A stretch of DNA of 36,745 nucleotides. Origin: Sanguibacter suarezii NBRC 16159. Its GTDB lineage: Bacteria > Actinomycetota > Actinomycetes > Actinomycetales > Cellulomonadaceae. The stretch is from assembly GCF_001552735.1 (NCBI RefSeq), contig NZ_BCRT01000012.1, forward strand, positions 1 through 36,745. Direction: 5' to 3'. The notes under the pieces are model-generated. The model worked only from the letters and a program-made list of their open reading frames with translations. It was not told where the DNA came from and ran no database searches. Below are positions 7,932 through 14,992 of the stretch, piece after piece. Every line of letters begins with the position of its first letter. Within the stretch, counting starts at the first letter, position 1. Both the position numbers and the translations under genes were made by a program.

Positions 7932-8261
7932 TCAGCCGATCTGCTCGAGGACGAGGTAGCTGTGGCGGCCACCGACCTGGCCGAGGGCCTCTCCCGGGCC
8001 ACCTGCAGGGCGGACCCTGAGGACCGCGACGCCGCCCGCTGGCACGACCACGTCCAGCGGACCGCTGCCCGTCCAGTCGATCCGGGCCGCGACGCGGTGG
8101 CTGCCGGGAGCCACCGCGATCACCAGCTCCGCGCCGCCGCGGACCTTCCCGGCACGCTTCCCGTCCACGACGACGACGTACGAGCGCAGGCGGTCACGCC
8201 AGGGAACGTAGGGGCGTTGCACGACGAGCGTGGCGCTGGCGGGGCCGGACATCGCTGACAC
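7932..8261 (-). CDS. Hypothetical protein, 109 aa
   Basis: Not recognised as a named family. The protein is soluble, with alternating beta-strand character: RSYVVVVDGKRAGKVRGGAELVIAVAPGSHRVAARIDW resembles the short beta-sandwich seen in PEGA-like surface or regulatory modules (VDGKxxG then APGxHxVxA). This resemblance is an inference from pattern only. There is no signal peptide or membrane segment. The start used is GTG at 8261, with GGAAG just upstream; an ATG at 8252 is the alternative. A good promoter lies 50-75 bp upstream, so the gene is probably transcribed on its own even though it follows the LigD-like gene on the same strand. Confidence 0.65.
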   Translation of the reverse strand: MSAMSGPASATLVVQRPYVPWRDRLRSYVVVVDGKRAGKVRGGAELVIAVAPGSHRVAARIDWTGSGPLDVVVPAGGVAVLRVRPAGGPGEALGQVGGRHSYLVLEQIG

Positions 8262-8308
8262 CGTCTTCCGTGGTGGTGGGACGAACCGTGAGGCTCATGG
8301 AGGCCATC

Positions 8309-8337
8309 ACGCTAGGCGGAGTGAACCCGCTGGTCAA
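8309..8337 (-). promoter_or_regulatory. Sigma-70-type promoter for the 109-aa gene
   Basis: On the minus strand TTGACC (8337-8332), a 17-bp spacer and TAGCGT (8314-8309) match the actinobacterial TTGACn / TAnnnT consensus with ideal spacing. It is the best-formed promoter seen in the window. Confidence 0.55.
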
Positions 8338-8361
8338 AGCGGCTTCCGACCAGCCCTCCGG

Positions 8362-9393
8362 TCAGTCTTCCCCGTCCACCCTCTTCGCCCTGCTGGGCTG
8401 GACCCGTGGCGGCTCGCCCGGCATCTTGGGGAAGTCCGGTGGGAACGGCAGCTCGCCCAGCCCGGCCGCGACGTCCCGCTCCCACCAGTCCAGGGCCACG
8501 TCGATCGTCCCTGCGGAGTCGTGCATCGTCGCCCACGGGTCTCCCACGGTGGCGAGGCGCTCGGGCACGGTGAGCACCGTGAACGACTCCGGCGCCGCCT
8601 CCTCGAGCTCTTCCCAGCCCAGGGGGCACGAGACTGGCGCGTGCGGCAGTGCGCGCGGGCTGTAGGCCCCGGCCATCGTGCGGTCCCGGTTGGCCTGGTT
8701 GTAGTCCACGAAGATCTTCCGGCCGCGCTCTTCCTTCCACCAGGCGGTCGTCACCTGCTCGGGCAGCCGTCGTTCGAGCTCGCGCGCCACGCCGATCACC
8801 GCGTGCCGCACGTCGAGGAACTCGTGGGCCGGTTCGATCGGGGCGAAGACGTGCAGCCCGCGGTTCCCCGACGTCTTGACGAAGGCCGTCAGCCCCGCCT
8901 CTGCCAGCACGGTCCGCAGCTCTAGCGCGACGCCCACAGCATCACCGAAGTCCGTGCCCGGCTGGGGGTCCAGGTCGATCCGCAGCTGGTCAGGGTGGTC
9001 GGTGTCCTCCGCGCGCGATGCCCAGGGATGGAAGACCACGGTGTTCATCTGGGCCGCCCACACCGCTGCGGCCGGCTCGTCGATGACCAGCTGGGGGTGC
9101 GACCGCCCGCTGGGATAGACGACGGTCACCGACCGGACGAACTCTGGTACGCCGCGCGGGGGGTTCTTGGAGAAGAACTGCTCCCCGTCCACGTCGGTGG
9201 AGTACCGCTGCAAGGAGACGGGCCGGTCGCCGTTGTGCGCGACGAAGGGTCCGCCCACGTCGACCAGGTACCGAGCCAGGTCGCCCTTGGTGATCTGGAC
9301 CTCAGGCCACAGCACGCGGCTGGGGCTCGACACACGCATCTCACGCTCACCGTGCGGTCCCGGCACCGTGAGGACGATCGCTTCGCTGGCCAT
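8362..9393 (-). CDS. Stand-alone LigD-type polymerase/primase domain protein
   Basis: A 343-aa archaeo-eukaryotic primase-fold polymerase of the LigD PolDom family, which adds nucleotides or ribonucleotides at DNA ends during non-homologous end joining or gap repair. Typical segments are SSPSRVLWPEVQITKGDLARYL, RPVSLQRYSTDVDGEQFFSKNPP, the catalytic DxD in LRIDLDPQPG, KTSGNRGLHVFAPI and KIFVDYNQANRDRTMAGAYSPR. The length matches a polymerase domain alone: no ligase or 3'-phosphoesterase domain is fused, and no ku or ligase gene is in the window. Actinobacteria often carry such solo PolDom genes. The start lacks a ribosome binding site but lies 6 nt after a TACGTT -10-like element. Confidence 0.92.
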   Translation of the reverse strand: MASEAIVLTVPGPHGEREMRVSSPSRVLWPEVQITKGDLARYLVDVGGPFVAHNGDRPVSLQRYSTDVDGEQFFSKNPPRGVPEFVRSVTVVYPSGRSHPQLVIDEPAAAVWAAQMNTVVFHPWASRAEDTDHPDQLRIDLDPQPGTDFGDAVGVALELRTVLAEAGLTAFVKTSGNRGLHVFAPIEPAHEFLDVRHAVIGVARELERRLPEQVTTAWWKEERGRKIFVDYNQANRDRTMAGAYSPRALPHAPVSCPLGWEELEEAAPESFTVLTVPERLATVGDPWATMHDSAGTIDVALDWWERDVAAGLGELPFPPDFPKMPGEPPRVQPSRAKRVDGED

Positions 9394-9399
9394 GGGTCC

Positions 9400-9405
9400 A
9401 ACGTA
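9400..9405 (-). promoter_or_regulatory. Candidate -10 element for a leaderless LigD-polymerase mRNA
   Basis: On the minus strand TACGTT fits TAnnnT and ends 6 nt before the ATG at 9393, with no Shine-Dalgarno between them. No clear -35 was seen. Confidence 0.35.
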
Positions 9406-9463
9406 CCGACCAGCGCCGCAGCGGCATCCTGGGACGCCCCCGGCGACCGGCGGACCAGCGGCG

Positions 9464-9787
9464 TCAGTCGGCTGGACCGGTGGCCAGCAGGGGGTCGATC
9501 TGTCCCATGGCCTCGACCAAGCCCTCGTCCATGCCCATCGCGAGCATGATCCTCCACCAGCCGGGCGCTCTCTCCCCGTCCGGACCGGTCATGTGATAGC
9601 GCGACTGCCCGCCCACGACGAAGTCGTGCCGGTCGAAGGTCGCCGGCCAGGTCGGGGGCCCCCACCACTGCTCGAGCTGACGCGGGTCCTCCCACAGCTG
9701 CCACACGCGGTCGATGCTGGCGTCGAGGTCGGCGACGACGGTCATGGTCAGCGCGTCGGCGTCCTTGGTGGTGCTGATGACGGTCAT
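9464..9787 (-). CDS. SRPBCC (AHSA1-like) protein with a missing central segment
   Basis: A 107-aa protein that reads as the two ends of an AHSA1-type SRPBCC ligand-binding domain. Residues 1-75 give the normal N-terminal half (VVADLDASIDRVWQLWEDPRQLEQWWGPP, then GGQSRYHMTGPDGERAPGWWRI). The frame then jumps to the family's C-terminal helix, MLAMGMDEGLVEAMGQIDPLLA. Full-length relatives are about 150-165 aa, so some 45-55 central residues (the later beta strands) are absent, with the frame kept. It is probably a decayed or non-functional gene, though it retains a good ribosome binding site (GGAAGGGG). It lies 17 bp downstream of the 389-aa gene. Confidence 0.75.
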   Translation of the reverse strand: MTVISTTKDADALTMTVVADLDASIDRVWQLWEDPRQLEQWWGPPTWPATFDRHDFVVGGQSRYHMTGPDGERAPGWWRIMLAMGMDEGLVEAMGQIDPLLATGPAD

Positions 9788-9804
9788 GGCGTCACCCCTT
9801 CCGG

Positions 9805-10974
9805 TTAGTCGTCCAGCGTCCCACCGACCGCGTGCCCACGCAGCGGCCAGGTCGGCTCGCCCTCCGACAGGAACCACCCGGCGTCTCCCCGGGTCCACGA
9901 CCGTGCTCCCCGACCCGCGTCCACGAGACAATGACCGACGGCGTCGGTCAGCCAGAACGTCTCGTCCGGTGCCCAGCCCGCGATGACGCTGGCGGTCTCG
10001 TCCTCGACCGGGATCGCGGTGCCGGCTGCCTGCAGGTACCCGGCCAGGGTGAGGTGGACCGCGTCGTAGTCCCGTGCGACCGCGGGCCAGTCCGGGATGA
10101 CCCACGTGCCGTCACGGCCGGTCGTGAGCAGCCAGTCATGGCGCTTCTCGCCGGTGACGTCCATCGGATGGTCGCGGCACAGCTGCGCCCAGGCTGCGGC
10201 GCCGTCGACCTCGTACACCCGCGCCCCGTCCGGGACGCTCGCGGCACGGCTCGTGGCGTGGTCCCAGCCGGGGTTGTCCTCCATGAGCCAGAGGCCGACC
10301 GGGCCCAGCTCGCCCAAGCCGCGGGTCGACGTGGTCAACGTGCGCGGCGGTGTGGACCACCACTCACCACTCCAGGCCAGCTCCGGAGCATCCTGGCGGT
10401 TCCGCAGCGCCCTCTCCTCCCCAGCGAGCGTGCGCGCCCTCCACCGGTCGAGCTCGGTGTCCGCGGCCACGGGTACCGGCGAGGCGGGGACGTCCGCCCA
10501 CCGCAGCACGTGCTGCTCGCGCGCGATCCCCTCGCTCCACCACGAGGCCGCCGGTGTGGCCAGCACGTGCGCGGTAACCCGGGCGAGAGCTGCGCGCACC
10601 ACCGGCGAGGCCGCCAGGACGTCCTCGCCGTCCGGGGGTTGCCAGGACATGGCGCTGCAGAGCACGCGGTCCAGCACCTCGAGCTCGGTCCTCGCGTCGA
10701 GGGGCGTCAGGGGGAGGTCGCGGAGGCACGCCGCCACGTCGTCGGGCGACGACGTCCGCGGGGTCGCGCTGGTGGGTTCTGCGGCATCGACAGTCGGCAC
10801 GACGAGAGCCCAGGGGTTCGAGTCATCGCGGTACGCCGCGGCGAAGACCGCACTGCGCAGGTCGGCCCCCGGGGAACGGTCGCGACGCGTCGCATCGGCG
10901 ATCGCCATGGCGTGCTCGAGAGCCAGGCGCCGTCCCCGCGGGCCCGCCAGCATCTTCTTGACGTCGTCGTCCAT
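9805..10974 (-). CDS. Hypothetical protein, 389 aa
   Basis: No named family recognised. The N-terminal half is helical and Ala/Arg-rich, beginning MDDDVKKMLAGPRGRRLALEHAMAIA. The C-terminal half, from about residue 195, is Trp/Asp-rich with conserved-looking blocks: WSGEWWSTPPRTLTTSTRGL, GPVGLWLMEDNPGWDHA, VYEVDGAAAWAQLCRDHP, VIPDWPAVARDYDAVHLTLAGYL and VIAGWAPDETFWL. The blocks suggest an enzyme or binding domain, but I cannot name it. There is no signal peptide or transmembrane helix, so it is probably cytoplasmic. The ATG has GAGGAGG 7 nt upstream, the strongest ribosome binding site in this part of the window. It is followed after 17 bp by the shortened SRPBCC gene. Confidence 0.7.
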   Translation of the reverse strand: MDDDVKKMLAGPRGRRLALEHAMAIADATRRDRSPGADLRSAVFAAAYRDDSNPWALVVPTVDAAEPTSATPRTSSPDDVAACLRDLPLTPLDARTELEVLDRVLCSAMSWQPPDGEDVLAASPVVRAALARVTAHVLATPAASWWSEGIAREQHVLRWADVPASPVPVAADTELDRWRARTLAGEERALRNRQDAPELAWSGEWWSTPPRTLTTSTRGLGELGPVGLWLMEDNPGWDHATSRAASVPDGARVYEVDGAAAWAQLCRDHPMDVTGEKRHDWLLTTGRDGTWVIPDWPAVARDYDAVHLTLAGYLQAAGTAIPVEDETASVIAGWAPDETFWLTDAVGHCLVDAGRGARSWTRGDAGWFLSEGEPTWPLRGHAVGGTLDD

Positions 10975-11078
10975 CCACGCGCCTCCTCGCCCGTCCGGGT
11001 CCCGAGCCTAGCGAACGGACGCCCCCACGAGGCGAGACGAGGCTCATGGCTCGAGCACCTCGGGGTTGGTCCTGCGCG

Positions 11079-12020
11079 CTATCCCTCGCTGACAGCGGGC
11101 TCGTCACTGCGCAGCGGGAGGCGGCGCACGCTCTCGAAGTGGCGCTCGCTGCCGTCGACCGGGTCGGTGAACCACATCTCGCTCGCCAAGAGCTGGAGCG
11201 GGGTGGAGAAGTCGTCGACGGTGACGTCCCGCACGACCGGGTAGAGCGGGTCCCCGCTGATGGGGATCCCGAGTCCGAGCATGTGCATCCGCAGCTGGTG
11301 GGTGCGTCCGGTCCGCGGAGTGAGGCGGTAGACGGCCGTGTCCCCGAGGACCGTCTCCCTCTCGATCAACGACTCGGCGTTCGGCACTGCTCCGGGCAGC
11401 ACCTCTGCCTGCCACTGGCCAGGACGGGTGCGCAGGTGGTTGCGCACGGTGACCGGAAGCTCGAGGTCGGCGCGCACCGGGGCCACGGCGCGGTAGATCT
11501 TGCCCACCTCGCGTCGCTCGAACATCGACTGGTGGGCTCCGCGCCAGCGTCGCTGCGTGGCGAGCACCACCAACCCCGATGTGACCCGGTCCAGGCGGTG
11601 CAGCGGGGAGAGCTCAGGCAGACCAAGCTGCTCTCGCAGGCGCACCACCAGGCTCTGCACCACGTGACGGCCGCGCGGGATGGTCGAGAGGAAGGCGGGC
11701 TTGTCCACCACGACGATCCGCTCGTCCTGGTGGATCACATGGATAGCACCCGGAACGACGACCTCCTCGGCGAGGTCGCGGTGGAACCAGACGAAGGCGC
11801 AGGACCGGTAGGGCGCACCAGCAAGCACCGGCACGCCGGCCTCGTCGACAAAACGCCCCGCAGCCAGGAAGCCGGTCACGTCCACCCGCTCGGACAAGCG
11901 GTCCTGGAGCCAGTCCCCCATCGTCGGCCAGCGGGACGCGTGGGACGGGTCGGCGTCCGGGGTGCGCACCCACGCGGCATCGAGACCGTGGCGCGGCGGC
12001 AAGGGGGACCGTGGGGGCAT
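11079..12020 (-). CDS. RluA-family pseudouridine synthase
   Basis: A 313-aa RNA pseudouridine synthase that isomerises uridine in rRNA or tRNA. The catalytic-Asp motif is seen as LHRLDRVTSGLVV, preceded by IVVVDKPAFLSTIP and followed by RTGRTHQLRMHMLGLGIPISGDPLYP. The N-terminal 90 residues are longer than the core and may form an S4-like or family-specific RNA-binding region; no clear S4 consensus is visible. The target site cannot be told from sequence. No Shine-Dalgarno precedes the ATG at 12020; instead a TAGCAT -10 element ends 6 nt upstream, suggesting a leaderless message. Confidence 0.92.
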   Translation of the reverse strand: MPPRSPLPPRHGLDAAWVRTPDADPSHASRWPTMGDWLQDRLSERVDVTGFLAAGRFVDEAGVPVLAGAPYRSCAFVWFHRDLAEEVVVPGAIHVIHQDERIVVVDKPAFLSTIPRGRHVVQSLVVRLREQLGLPELSPLHRLDRVTSGLVVLATQRRWRGAHQSMFERREVGKIYRAVAPVRADLELPVTVRNHLRTRPGQWQAEVLPGAVPNAESLIERETVLGDTAVYRLTPRTGRTHQLRMHMLGLGIPISGDPLYPVVRDVTVDDFSTPLQLLASEMWFTDPVDGSERHFESVRRLPLRSDEPAVSEG

Positions 12021-12026
12021 CCGTCG

Positions 12027-12032
12027 ATGCTA
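12027..12032 (-). promoter_or_regulatory. Candidate -10 element for a leaderless pseudouridine synthase mRNA
   Basis: On the minus strand TAGCAT fits TAnnnT and ends 6 nt before the ATG at 12020. No convincing -35 was found. Confidence 0.4.
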
Positions 12033-12052
12033 CTGGGCTGGCTCTGCGCCTC

Positions 12053-12082
12053 CTGACCGGATCAGATCACGTCCTGTATCGT
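12053..12082 (+). promoter_or_regulatory. Possible promoter for the ThrE leader/exporter unit
   Basis: CTGACC, an 18-bp spacer and TATCGT form a plausible -35/-10 pair in the otherwise gene-free stretch 12021-12191. The -10 overlaps a small inverted repeat, TCACG-N8-CGTGA. It would give a 5' leader of roughly 100 nt before the upstream ORF. Confidence 0.3.
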
Positions 12083-12191
12083 GACAAGTCGTCGCAGGTC
12101 AGCACGCAGCCCTCCGGCTGCGGTGGCGCAGCAGCACACGGAACGCGCACCCTGAAGAGCACGTGGCCACCGTCACTGAGAGGACCTGCTC

Positions 12192-12248
12192 ATGAACGCC
12201 GCACCGATGAAGAGTCCGTCCCCGGAGCCGGCGGAAGTCCGGGAGTGA
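12192..12248 (+). CDS. Putative 18-codon leader ORF upstream of the exporter
   Basis: ATG at 12192 with a GAGAGGA ribosome binding site 7 nt upstream opens an 18-codon frame, MNAAPMKSPSPEPAEVRE, whose TGA is separated from the exporter ATG by one base. Terminating ribosomes would therefore sit on the exporter's start, whose own GGAG is only 4 nt away. Translational coupling or leader-peptide control is possible. The peptide is not enriched in Thr, so classical threonine attenuation is unlikely. Whether it is translated cannot be judged from sequence alone. Confidence 0.35.
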   Translation: MNAAPMKSPSPEPAEVRE

Positions 12249-12249
12249 C

Positions 12250-14130
12250 ATGCGGCTCGCCAGTCTGATCGCCGTCCTCACAGTTGTCGCTGCGTTCTTC
12301 GTGGGTGGTCCCCTCACGGAGGCGGGCAGCGAGGCGCAGACCCCCACACCGACCGCCACCCAGGCGCCCAGCACCCCGGCCCCCGGCACGGACCCACCCG
12401 ACCAGCAGTCGGCACCGCCGACGCCCCAAGACCCCACCCCGACGCCGACCGCCACCCCCACCCCGAGCCCCGCCGAGACCACGCAACCCGCCCCGCCGTC
12501 GGAGACGACCGACGCCCCGACCACCCAGGCTCCGACGGACCCCGCCCCGACGACGGACGCGCCCCAGCAGGAGCCGACGGACGACCCGACCGACGAGCAG
12601 GCCCCGGTCATCCAACCCGTCCCCCCGGCCGCGACGCAGTCCTCGCAGCCGGCGGTGATGTGGATCATCGCGCTGCTCGTCCTGGCGGCCAGCGGCGTGG
12701 TCCTGGTGATGCTGAGGCGTCGGGCGGTGTCCGAACCAGACGTGGACGGTGACCTGGCTGACACGGCAGTGCTGCCGACAGTCCCGACGACAGCCCCGCC
12801 AGAGACGCCAGAGACGCCAGAAACGGCAGCGACAGCGACCACGGCACCTGTGACCGCACCCACGACGCGCCTGCCGCCCCGCCCGGCGCCACCGTCCACC
12901 TCGAGCGCGGCCGTCACCTTCGCCGCCATCGAGGCAGTCGGGGAGGCGATGCTGGACGCGACGTACTCCGTCATCACGATCGAGGCAGCCCTCGAGGACA
13001 TCGCCCGGGCGAACTCCTACCCGGCGACGGGCGTCGTGGTGATGCCCACAGCGCTGTTCGTCTCCACCCGCGGCGCCGGGGAGCTGTACACCGGTGCGCT
13101 CTCCAGCGGGCGCAACAAGCTGCTGCTGCACCAGGTCGACGCGCTGGACGAGCTGGTGCGCGGGGCGCGCGCCGGTCTGCTCACCCCCGATCAGATCCTG
13201 GACCGCATCCACGAGATCCGGACCGCTCCCCCACCGTTCACCCGGGCGGTGCGCATCGCGGCCTACGTGCTGCTCTGCGCCGGCCTAGCGGTCATCCTGG
13301 GAGCGTCGTGGGGCAGCACCGCCATCGCATGCGTGCTCGGCGCCCTGGTCGGCACGGTGCGCCTGTCCACGGCGAACGTCTCCGGCCAGCGCGCCCCCCT
13401 GGTCACGGTCGCGCTGGCCTTCGGCGTCTCGACCGCGGTGTTCCTGCTGGCGCGCGCGGGATGGGATGCGGCCATCCTGCCCTCCCTCATCGCCCCCCTG
13501 GTCATCCTGCTGCCCGGGGCGCTGCTCACCACGGGGATCATCGAGCTGGCAGCCGGTCAGATGATGTCGGGAGCCGGGCGGCTCATGGCTGGCTTCATGC
13601 AGCTCGTCCTGCTCGCGGTCGGGATCGTTGCTGGCGCGGCCCTCGTGGGCATCCCCAAGCTAGTGCTCTCGGAGTCCCACCAGCCCATCGGTGCCATCGC
13701 ACCGTGGATCGCGGTCGCGGCCTACGGCGTGGGGGTCGTGGTCCACCAGGGCGGGCGGCGGGCGTCGATCCCGTGGATCTTGCTGGTCCTGTACGTGGCC
13801 TACGGCGCCCAGGTGATCGGCGAGATCTTCTTCGGCGGCGTGCTCTCTGCCCTCATCGGCGCCTTCGTCATGACGCCGGTCGCCGTCGTCGTCTCACGTC
13901 ACGCCACCGGTCCCGCGGCTGCGGTGAGCTTCCTGCCCGCCTTCTGGCTCCTCGTCCCAGGCGCCCTGGGTCTGGTGGGAGTCGCCTCGATCCTCGACGG
14001 CGCCGGTGACGGTGACGGGGGGTCCACCATGGTCACCACCTTGTCCACGATGGTGGCGATCGCGCTCGGCATCCTGGCCGGGTCTGCGGTGAGCACGCGC
14101 GACCGGTTCTCGGGCAGGGATGTGCTCTGA
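12250..14130 (+). CDS. Threonine/serine exporter (ThrE) family protein with Pro/Thr-rich N-terminus
   Basis: A 626-aa ThrE-type exporter. Layout: a hydrophobic N-terminal segment (about 3-20, signal-like), a Pro/Thr/Ala/Gln-rich low-complexity region (about 30-133), a transmembrane helix (WIIALLVLAASGVVLVML, about 138-155), a charged and Pro/Thr-rich linker, then the ThrE soluble domain (from about 215) and about ten membrane helices to the end. Family members combine these two parts to export threonine and serine. The 200-residue extension with an extra helix is not part of the core and would place a flexible segment outside the membrane. The substrate is inferred from the family only. Confidence 0.85.
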   Translation: MRLASLIAVLTVVAAFFVGGPLTEAGSEAQTPTPTATQAPSTPAPGTDPPDQQSAPPTPQDPTPTPTATPTPSPAETTQPAPPSETTDAPTTQAPTDPAPTTDAPQQEPTDDPTDEQAPVIQPVPPAATQSSQPAVMWIIALLVLAASGVVLVMLRRRAVSEPDVDGDLADTAVLPTVPTTAPPETPETPETAATATTAPVTAPTTRLPPRPAPPSTSSAAVTFAAIEAVGEAMLDATYSVITIEAALEDIARANSYPATGVVVMPTALFVSTRGAGELYTGALSSGRNKLLLHQVDALDELVRGARAGLLTPDQILDRIHEIRTAPPPFTRAVRIAAYVLLCAGLAVILGASWGSTAIACVLGALVGTVRLSTANVSGQRAPLVTVALAFGVSTAVFLLARAGWDAAILPSLIAPLVILLPGALLTTGIIELAAGQMMSGAGRLMAGFMQLVLLAVGIVAGAALVGIPKLVLSESHQPIGAIAPWIAVAAYGVGVVVHQGGRRASIPWILLVLYVAYGAQVIGEIFFGGVLSALIGAFVMTPVAVVVSRHATGPAAAVSFLPAFWLLVPGALGLVGVASILDGAGDGDGGSTMVTTLSTMVAIALGILAGSAVSTRDRFSGRDVL

Positions 14131-14167
14131 TCGCGGGGCAGTCACAGTTGCCTGATCGATTGACGGT

Positions 14168-14183
14168 CGATAGATTTATATCG
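14168..14183. promoter_or_regulatory. Inverted repeat, candidate operator for the HTH partner
   Basis: CGATA-N6-TATCG lies in an AT-rich island 22 bp before the DUF2975 start. A possible promoter, TTGCCT (14149-14154), 16 bp and TAGATT (14171-14176), overlaps it. The downstream HTH protein is the natural candidate to bind here. Confidence 0.35.
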
Positions 14184-14205
14184 TGATTCAATCTCAGGAG
14201 TCGTC

Positions 14206-14703
14206 ATGGGCCGGTTGACAGTGCTGGCGTTGCGCATCGTGTTCGCCCTCGTGCTCGCCGGGTCGTTGTTCGTCCAGGCCGTCATGGTCCCGTCGCTCGC
14301 CGCCGACCTCGACGCGCTCCGACCGGAGTACGTCCACCTGCGCCTGCCACTCATCCTCTTCCCGGTGCTGTTCATCCTGGCCATCCAGGTGGCCGCGGTG
14401 AGCGTGTGGAAGCTCGTCACCATGGTGCAGCGCGGAACGGTGTTCTCCGACGCCGCCTTCCGCTATGTCGACGTGGTCATCGGCGCTGTCGCCGCGGCGT
14501 CCGCTCTCACCTTCGGCCTCGGCGTGGTCCTCGCCCCGGGCGAGGCCGTCGCACCCGGTGTGGTGCTCCTCGTCGGCGGCGCCGGGGTGCTCGTCGCCGG
14601 GATCGCGCTCATCGTCCTGGTGCTGCGGCTCCTGCTCGCCCAGGCTGTCGCCCGGGACGCCGACGCCCGCCACCTGCAGGCCGAGCTCGACGAGGTGGTC
14701 TGA
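14206..14703 (+). CDS. DUF2975 family membrane protein
   Basis: A 165-aa integral membrane protein with four predicted helices: about 8-30, 45-68, 88-110 and 118-145. The layout and the segment VWKLVTMVQRGTVFSDAAFRYVDVVIG match DUF2975 proteins, which are usually encoded directly before a small YozG-type helix-turn-helix regulator, as here (1-bp gap). The role is unknown; the conserved pairing suggests a membrane sensor or partner of the regulator. AGGAG lies 5 nt before the ATG. Confidence 0.85.
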   Translation: MGRLTVLALRIVFALVLAGSLFVQAVMVPSLAADLDALRPEYVHLRLPLILFPVLFILAIQVAAVSVWKLVTMVQRGTVFSDAAFRYVDVVIGAVAAASALTFGLGVVLAPGEAVAPGVVLLVGGAGVLVAGIALIVLVLRLLLAQAVARDADARHLQAELDEVV

Positions 14704-14704
14704 C

Positions 14705-14992
14705 ATGCCCATCGTCGTCGACATCGACGTCATGCTCGCCCGGCGCAAGATGTCGGTCGGGACCCTCGCCGACCGCATCGGCATCACCCCGGCCAACCTC
14801 GCGGTGCTCAAGAACGGGCGCGCCCGCGCCGTGCGCTTCACCACGCTGGACGCCTTGTGCGAGGTCCTGCAGTGCCAGCCGGGAGACCTGCTGCGGTGGG
14901 TACCTGAGGACCCCGGCACAGCCACGGCGCACGCGGCGCTCGACCCGGCCGACGACACAGAGGCTGCCCCGGCTACCGGACAGGCTCGATGA
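14705..14992 (+). CDS. YozG-like helix-turn-helix transcriptional regulator
   Basis: A 95-aa XRE-type DNA-binding protein. Residues 1-68 match the short YozG/YdaS-like family: VVDIDVMLARRKMSVGTLADRIGITPANLAVLKNGRARAVRFTTL followed by ALCEVLQCQPGDLLRWVPED. The remaining 27 residues are Ala/Pro/Thr-rich and disordered. It starts one base after the DUF2975 stop, with GAGGTGG as ribosome binding site inside that gene, so the pair is an operon. It probably controls its own promoter through the inverted repeat at 14168-14183. Its last 20 bp overlap the end of the convergent M23 gene. Confidence 0.9.
   Translation: MPIVVDIDVMLARRKMSVGTLADRIGITPANLAVLKNGRARAVRFTTLDALCEVLQCQPGDLLRWVPEDPGTATAHAALDPADDTEAAPATGQAR

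Noticed and set aside
12330-12900. Separate secreted Pro/Thr-rich protein gene
   Set aside because: The frame continues without a stop into the ThrE domains, so it is the extension of one gene.
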